Of a stretch of DNA of 64,000 nucleotides, positions 60,825 to 64,000 are shown piece by piece (position 1 is the stretch's first letter; every line of letters begins with the position of its first letter). Where the stretch lies: positions 7,602 to 71,601 of the forward strand of contig CANKTR010000002.1 of the NCBI GenBank assembly GCA_947486475.1, read 5' to 3'. A program made the translations under genes and the position numbers. Origin of the DNA: Microbacteriaceae bacterium (lineage in GTDB: Bacteria; Actinomycetota; Actinomycetes; Actinomycetales; Microbacteriaceae). A model generated the notes under the pieces. The model worked only from the letters and a program-made list of their open reading frames with translations. It ran no database searches and had not been told where the DNA came from.

Positions 60825-62214
60825 GGTTCGACCCACAGGAGAACATGCCCGCGACGACATCATCAATGGCCGCCTGTGCGCTGGAATCAACTTTTCCGCG
60901 GGCCACGACGACGAAGTACGTGCGTCCGTTGCCCTTAGTGTCGATCCGCCCGGCGAGCGCATACACGCCGTTGATCCACCCCGTTTTCGCTTGCACGTGC
61001 CCACGAGCGACAGCCGCCGATCCCGTGAAGCGGGTTGCGAGCGTCCCCGATTCTCCGGCTATGGGGAGTGCCTTACCGATGACGGACAGTTTCTTGTCGC
61101 CGTCGAAAATCTGAGTGACAAGTTCCACGACGGCTCGTGGCGGGAGGAGGTTCTTGGCCGATTCGCCACTGCCATCGATGATGGTTCCCCCGGTCATGTC
61201 GACGCCGAAGGTGTTCAACGAACCGAGCATCAGTTGTTGGATTGAGTCGGCGCTTCCGTCAAATCCCGCCTCAACCGATGAGGCGCGAATGAGAAATTCG
61301 GCAAGGGTGTTGTCGGAATTCAGCAACATCTGCGACACCAATGACGACACGGGTGCGGATTTCACCGACGCAAGTTCGCGGGCGTTGCTCGGCGCGCTTT
61401 GGAAATCGATATCGACATCCACAGCAGTATTCCCTGCCTGCTCGAGTGCGGTGACGAACGCTCGCGCAGCGCGGCCCGCGGGATCGGTCGAGCGCGGGCT
61501 GGTCTGCATCACCGGGTTTGCACGGTCACCGTCCACCATAAAGGGAACGATGAGAGGCTGATACCCGATCGTTCGCTCCGATTCCGGCCACGACGGGTGC
61601 CATGCGTCGTCAAGGGGGAACATCGACAGATCGACGAGCACACGCGTAATCGCAGGGCTTTCGGGGTATCTCTCCTGATAGGCGGACACGGTCTGAGAGG
61701 CGAGCTCCGAGAGGCTGGCCGCTCCCGAATACACACTGGCTCCACCGGCGCGAAGCGTCGGGTCGCCGCCGCCAACCACGATCACGGTGCCGGCACTCGA
61801 TCCGTCGACGACTCGGGTGGTGAGGCGCCCCGCGGGTCCCAACGTGTCGAGCGCCACCGTTGCGGTCAGGATTTTGACGACGCTTCCCATGGCGATGGGC
61901 TTGTCAATGTTGTCCGACAGCAGTTGATTGCCGGTGTCGCCGTCCACCGCGAGCGCCGTCTGAGTTCCGAGCGGCCCAACCCGAAGTAACTTGCTGATGG
62001 AACAGGTCCGAACACCCTCGGGGTCGACGATTTCCGCGGGAAGCGGTCGGGCGTCGGCGGTGGGGAGGATCTGTGGTTGATTCGCCGCCGCGGTCGCAAA
62101 GTAACCGCCCGCAAACGACACTCCGGTCAGCAGAACACCGACGATTCCGAGCACAAGGAACGGGTTGCGGGCACGTTTCACCGGCGAGGGCGTAGCGCTC
62201 TGTTCCGTTGACAT
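60811..62214 (-). CDS. dacB: D-alanyl-D-alanine carboxypeptidase/endopeptidase (PBP4 type)
   Basis: A 467-residue low-molecular-mass PBP. Seen: an N-terminal membrane anchor or signal (about 19-45), active-site S111-V-V-K114 in IAMGSVVKILTATVAL, the SDN motif LLNSDNTLAEFLIRASS, and K410-T-G412 in QAKTGWINGVYALAGR. It trims peptide stems in peptidoglycan. The pncA gene overlaps its 3' end. Start ATG at 62214 with GGAGG upstream. Confidence 0.92.
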   Translation of the reverse strand: MSTEQSATPSPVKRARNPFLVLGIVGVLLTGVSFAGGYFATAAANQPQILPTADARPLPAEIVDPEGVRTCSISKLLRVGPLGTQTALAVDGDTGNQLLSDNIDKPIAMGSVVKILTATVALDTLGPAGRLTTRVVDGSSAGTVIVVGGGDPTLRAGGASVYSGAASLSELASQTVSAYQERYPESPAITRVLVDLSMFPLDDAWHPSWPESERTIGYQPLIVPFMVDGDRANPVMQTSPRSTDPAGRAARAFVTALEQAGNTAVDVDIDFQSAPSNARELASVKSAPVSSLVSQMLLNSDNTLAEFLIRASSVEAGFDGSADSIQQLMLGSLNTFGVDMTGGTIIDGSGESAKNLLPPRAVVELVTQIFDGDKKLSVIGKALPIAGESGTLATRFTGSAAVARGHVQAKTGWINGVYALAGRIDTKGNGRTYFVVVARGKVDSSAQAAIDDVVAGMFSCGSNLASF

Positions 62215-62247
62215 CGTGTTGGTCCTCCCCCTACGGCAATCGTCTCG

Positions 62248-62320
62248 AGCCGACTACGAGGTTCGAACTCGTGACCTTCTGTTTACAAGACAGATGCTCT
62301 ACCAGCTGAGCTAAGTCGGC
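62248..62320 (-). tRNA. tRNA-Thr (anticodon TGT)
   Basis: A 73-base cloverleaf; acceptor arms GCCGACT / AGTCGGC, anticodon stem TCTGT / ACAGA around CTTGTAA (anticodon TGT, codon ACA), T-loop TTCGAAC, discriminator T. Lies between the DsbA-like and dacB genes. Confidence 0.95.
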
Positions 62321-62362
62321 GATTACCCCAGAGTACCAAAGGCATCCCGAGGAACCCTTGTG

Positions 62363-63241
62363 CTACTGAGCGCCGGCCGCCGCAACAACGGCTCGGAGGA
62401 ACTCTTCCGAACTGAATGGCAGGGGCGCTGCCGGGTCATAGGACGGGTTGAATTGCTTCCCATTAATGAGGACGGTCGGCGTTCCCGTCACACCGGGGAA
62501 CTTCTTGTCCAAGTTGTTGATGGCGATGTCCCCCGAAATGGCACGTTCCGTGCTCGATTTCACCCAGTCTTTGAACGTCCCGTCGTTGATGCAGGACTCA
62601 ACCTCGGGTCCCGCCCCCGCACTCGTCGCCAACTCGATGAGTTGGTCATCCGTCAAACCTTCGGTGCCTTCTTCGGGTTGATTTTTGTAGAGCGCATTAT
62701 GGAAATCAAGGAACGAGTTGGGGTAGTTGTTGGCGACACACCCCGCCGCGTTCGCCGCACGCAGCGAGTACTGCGTTCCCTGCGATCGGTTGGTCAGAAT
62801 CGCGATGGGGTGAATCTCGATTGTGGCGGCCCCCAGTGACAACAGTTCCGCAATCGCGGCGCTGTTGGCTTCTTCGAACTGGCGACAAATCGGGCACAAG
62901 TAGTCGACCCACAGGGCAATTTCAACAACATCCTCGGCGTTCGCGGGCGTCGCCACGGGACTCGCGTCGGCCTCCAGGGCCGGAGTCTGCACGGCAACAT
63001 TTCCGGCACCAATCTTGATTCCGTCGCTCTGCATGTTGAGCGGACCGGGGCCTGCGGGTTGGAGTCCGGACAGAATAACCGTGGCGAGCACACCGATCAC
63101 CGTAAGCGCAGTAACTCCCAAACTCAATTGGATGAAGAAACGGTTCCGCTTTTCACGGGCGCTTCCTTTGAGTCGCATTTCGCGAGCCTTTTCACGGGCG
63201 AGTTCGCGTGCTTGGTTGCGGTCCGGGCGCTGTGCGTTCAT
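62363..63241 (-). CDS. Membrane-anchored DsbA-like thioredoxin-fold protein
   Basis: A 292-residue protein: a very basic cytoplasmic N-terminus (NQARELAREKAREMRLKGSA), one membrane helix (about 38-62), then an extracytoplasmic DsbA/thioredoxin_4 domain with the redox motif LWVDYLCPICRQFE, NAAGCVANNYPNSFLDFHNALY and GVTGTPTVLINGKQF with the cis-Pro. It probably oxidises exported proteins. ATG start; 123 bases upstream (63242-63364) carry its promoter region and no gene. Confidence 0.92.
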   Translation of the reverse strand: MNAQRPDRNQARELAREKAREMRLKGSAREKRNRFFIQLSLGVTALTVIGVLATVILSGLQPAGPGPLNMQSDGIKIGAGNVAVQTPALEADASPVATPANAEDVVEIALWVDYLCPICRQFEEANSAAIAELLSLGAATIEIHPIAILTNRSQGTQYSLRAANAAGCVANNYPNSFLDFHNALYKNQPEEGTEGLTDDQLIELATSAGAGPEVESCINDGTFKDWVKSSTERAISGDIAINNLDKKFPGVTGTPTVLINGKQFNPSYDPAAPLPFSSEEFLRAVVAAAGAQ

Positions 63242-63364
63242 TTAGGGGTTTTCCTGACTTCAAAGCGCAGTATGCGCGACGGTCGTGACAACTTCACTAG
63301 TTTATCGCGGATGCCCGTAACGGCAATTTAACCGGCGGCAATCCGCACACCTGCCACCGCGAAC

Positions 63365-64000
63365 TCAGCGCTTATCGCCTCGACGCATCGCGATTTCGTA
63401 GAGGGTGATCGACGTCGCAATTCCCGCGTTGAGCGATTCCGTGGCCGCCCCAATCGGAATGGACACAATCGCGTCGCAATTTTCAGTGACGAGTCGGGTC
63501 AACCCTTTGCCTTCGCTGCCGACCACAATCAACAGTGGACGGTCAGAGATGTCGATTTGCGGGAGCGCCATGTCGCCGTCGCCATCGAGCCCGATGACGA
63601 AAACCCCGCGGTCTTTGAATGCCTTGATGGTCTGATTGAGGTTCGACGCCATCGCGACGGGCAAGCGCGCAGCGGCTCCCGCCGACGTCTTCCACGCCGC
63701 CGCCGTCACGCCAACACTGCGTCGCTGGGGCACGATGATGCCGTGCCCGCCGAATGCCGCCGCGGACCGGATGATCGCCCCGAGGTTGCGGGGATCCGTG
63801 ATGCCGTCGAGAGCAACGAAGAGGGGAACCTCTCCCCGGCCTTCGATGTAATCGAGCAGCTCGAGTGGGTGCTTGTATTCGTAGGGCGGCACCGCCAGTG
63901 CGATCCCCTGGTGAACCGAATTCTCGCCGCACAACCGATCCATTTCGGGGCGCATGATTTCGAGGATGGCAATCCCCTTTTTCGTGGCGAGCGCCAACGC
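63365..64000 (-). CDS. rlmB: TrmH/SpoU family 23S rRNA 2'-O-methyltransferase, 5' end outside window
   Basis: The last 211 codons of a SPOUT methyltransferase like RlmB. Seen: motif 1 LDGITDPRNLGAIIRSAAAFGGHGIIVP, motif 2 LIVVGSEGKGLTRLVTENCD and motif 3 VSIPIGAATESLNAGIATSITLYEIA, forming the knotted SAM site; part of the preceding substrate-binding domain (HQGIALAVPPYEY) is visible. The name RlmB (Gm2251 modification) is the usual actinobacterial assignment, but other TrmH members share these motifs. The open frame continues past the window edge. Confidence 0.9.
   Translation of the reverse strand, partial: ALALATKKGIAILEIMRPEMDRLCGENSVHQGIALAVPPYEYKHPLELLDYIEGRGEVPLFVALDGITDPRNLGAIIRSAAAFGGHGIIVPQRRSVGVTAAAWKTSAGAAARLPVAMASNLNQTIKAFKDRGVFVIGLDGDGDMALPQIDISDRPLLIVVGSEGKGLTRLVTENCDAIVSIPIGAATESLNAGIATSITLYEIAMRRGDKR

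Overview
The window looks like a chromosome segment of a moderately high-GC Actinomycetota member, most likely Micrococcales/Microbacteriaceae. The evidence is the mix of actinobacterial signature genes: an XPB-type helicase with its partner protein, a DUF3027 gene next to a cold-shock gene, groEL under CIRCE control without groES, a PASTA-tailed class A PBP, the topA-tmk-holB order, a Flp/Tad locus and a WXG100 protein. No rRNA genes, phage genes, transposases or CRISPR arrays were seen. Five tRNA genes are present: Ala-CGC, Arg-CCT, Thr-CGT, Pro-CGG and Thr-TGT.

Layout. 0-9.5 kb: a truncated CoA-transferase, two DedA membrane proteins, a GT4 glycosyltransferase, UDP-glucose dehydrogenase and galU (nucleotide sugar and envelope supply), a kynureninase/tryptophan dioxygenase operon, and folate salvage. 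9.4-18.1 kb: a very large helicase-like protein with degenerate ATPase motifs, a secreted Fn3/RCC1 protein, an HNH nuclease and an NlpC/P60 hydrolase. 18.3-29.4 kb: serC, DUF3027 and Csp, the XPB pair, WXG100, groEL with two CIRCE operators, DUF3048, LytR_C, a DUF2332-DUF3263 fusion, msrB and DUF2200. 29.4-34.9 kb: holB, tmk, topA and the pilin half of a Flp/Tad locus.

35.0-51.3 kb is an accessory island that separates the pilin genes from the Tad motor genes (54.2-55.9 kb). It encodes a VOC protein, an SDR, an M24-fold protein with an altered metal site, three different zinc-type dehydrogenases, a PRISE-type reductase, a sugar-type (CUT2) ABC importer with an ATPase-permease fusion, a GarR-like dehydrogenase, an orphan EboE-type TIM barrel, an XRE-cupin regulator and an ACC deaminase. 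The three divergent promoter regions each hold a related 21-bp sequence, good in two cases and weak in the third. This suggests one regulon for uptake and stepwise oxidation, reduction and isomerisation of an unidentified polyol- or cyclitol-like compound. It is the best candidate here for an undescribed system.

51.4-64 kb is housekeeping again: hemolysin III, acetyl-CoA synthetase, TadA/TadBC, RidA, DUF4177, a PASTA PBP, a metallophosphoesterase, nicotinamidase, PBP4-type DacB, a DsbA-like protein and a truncated TrmH-family rRNA methyltransferase. All functional names rest on reading motifs by eye; no database search was run.
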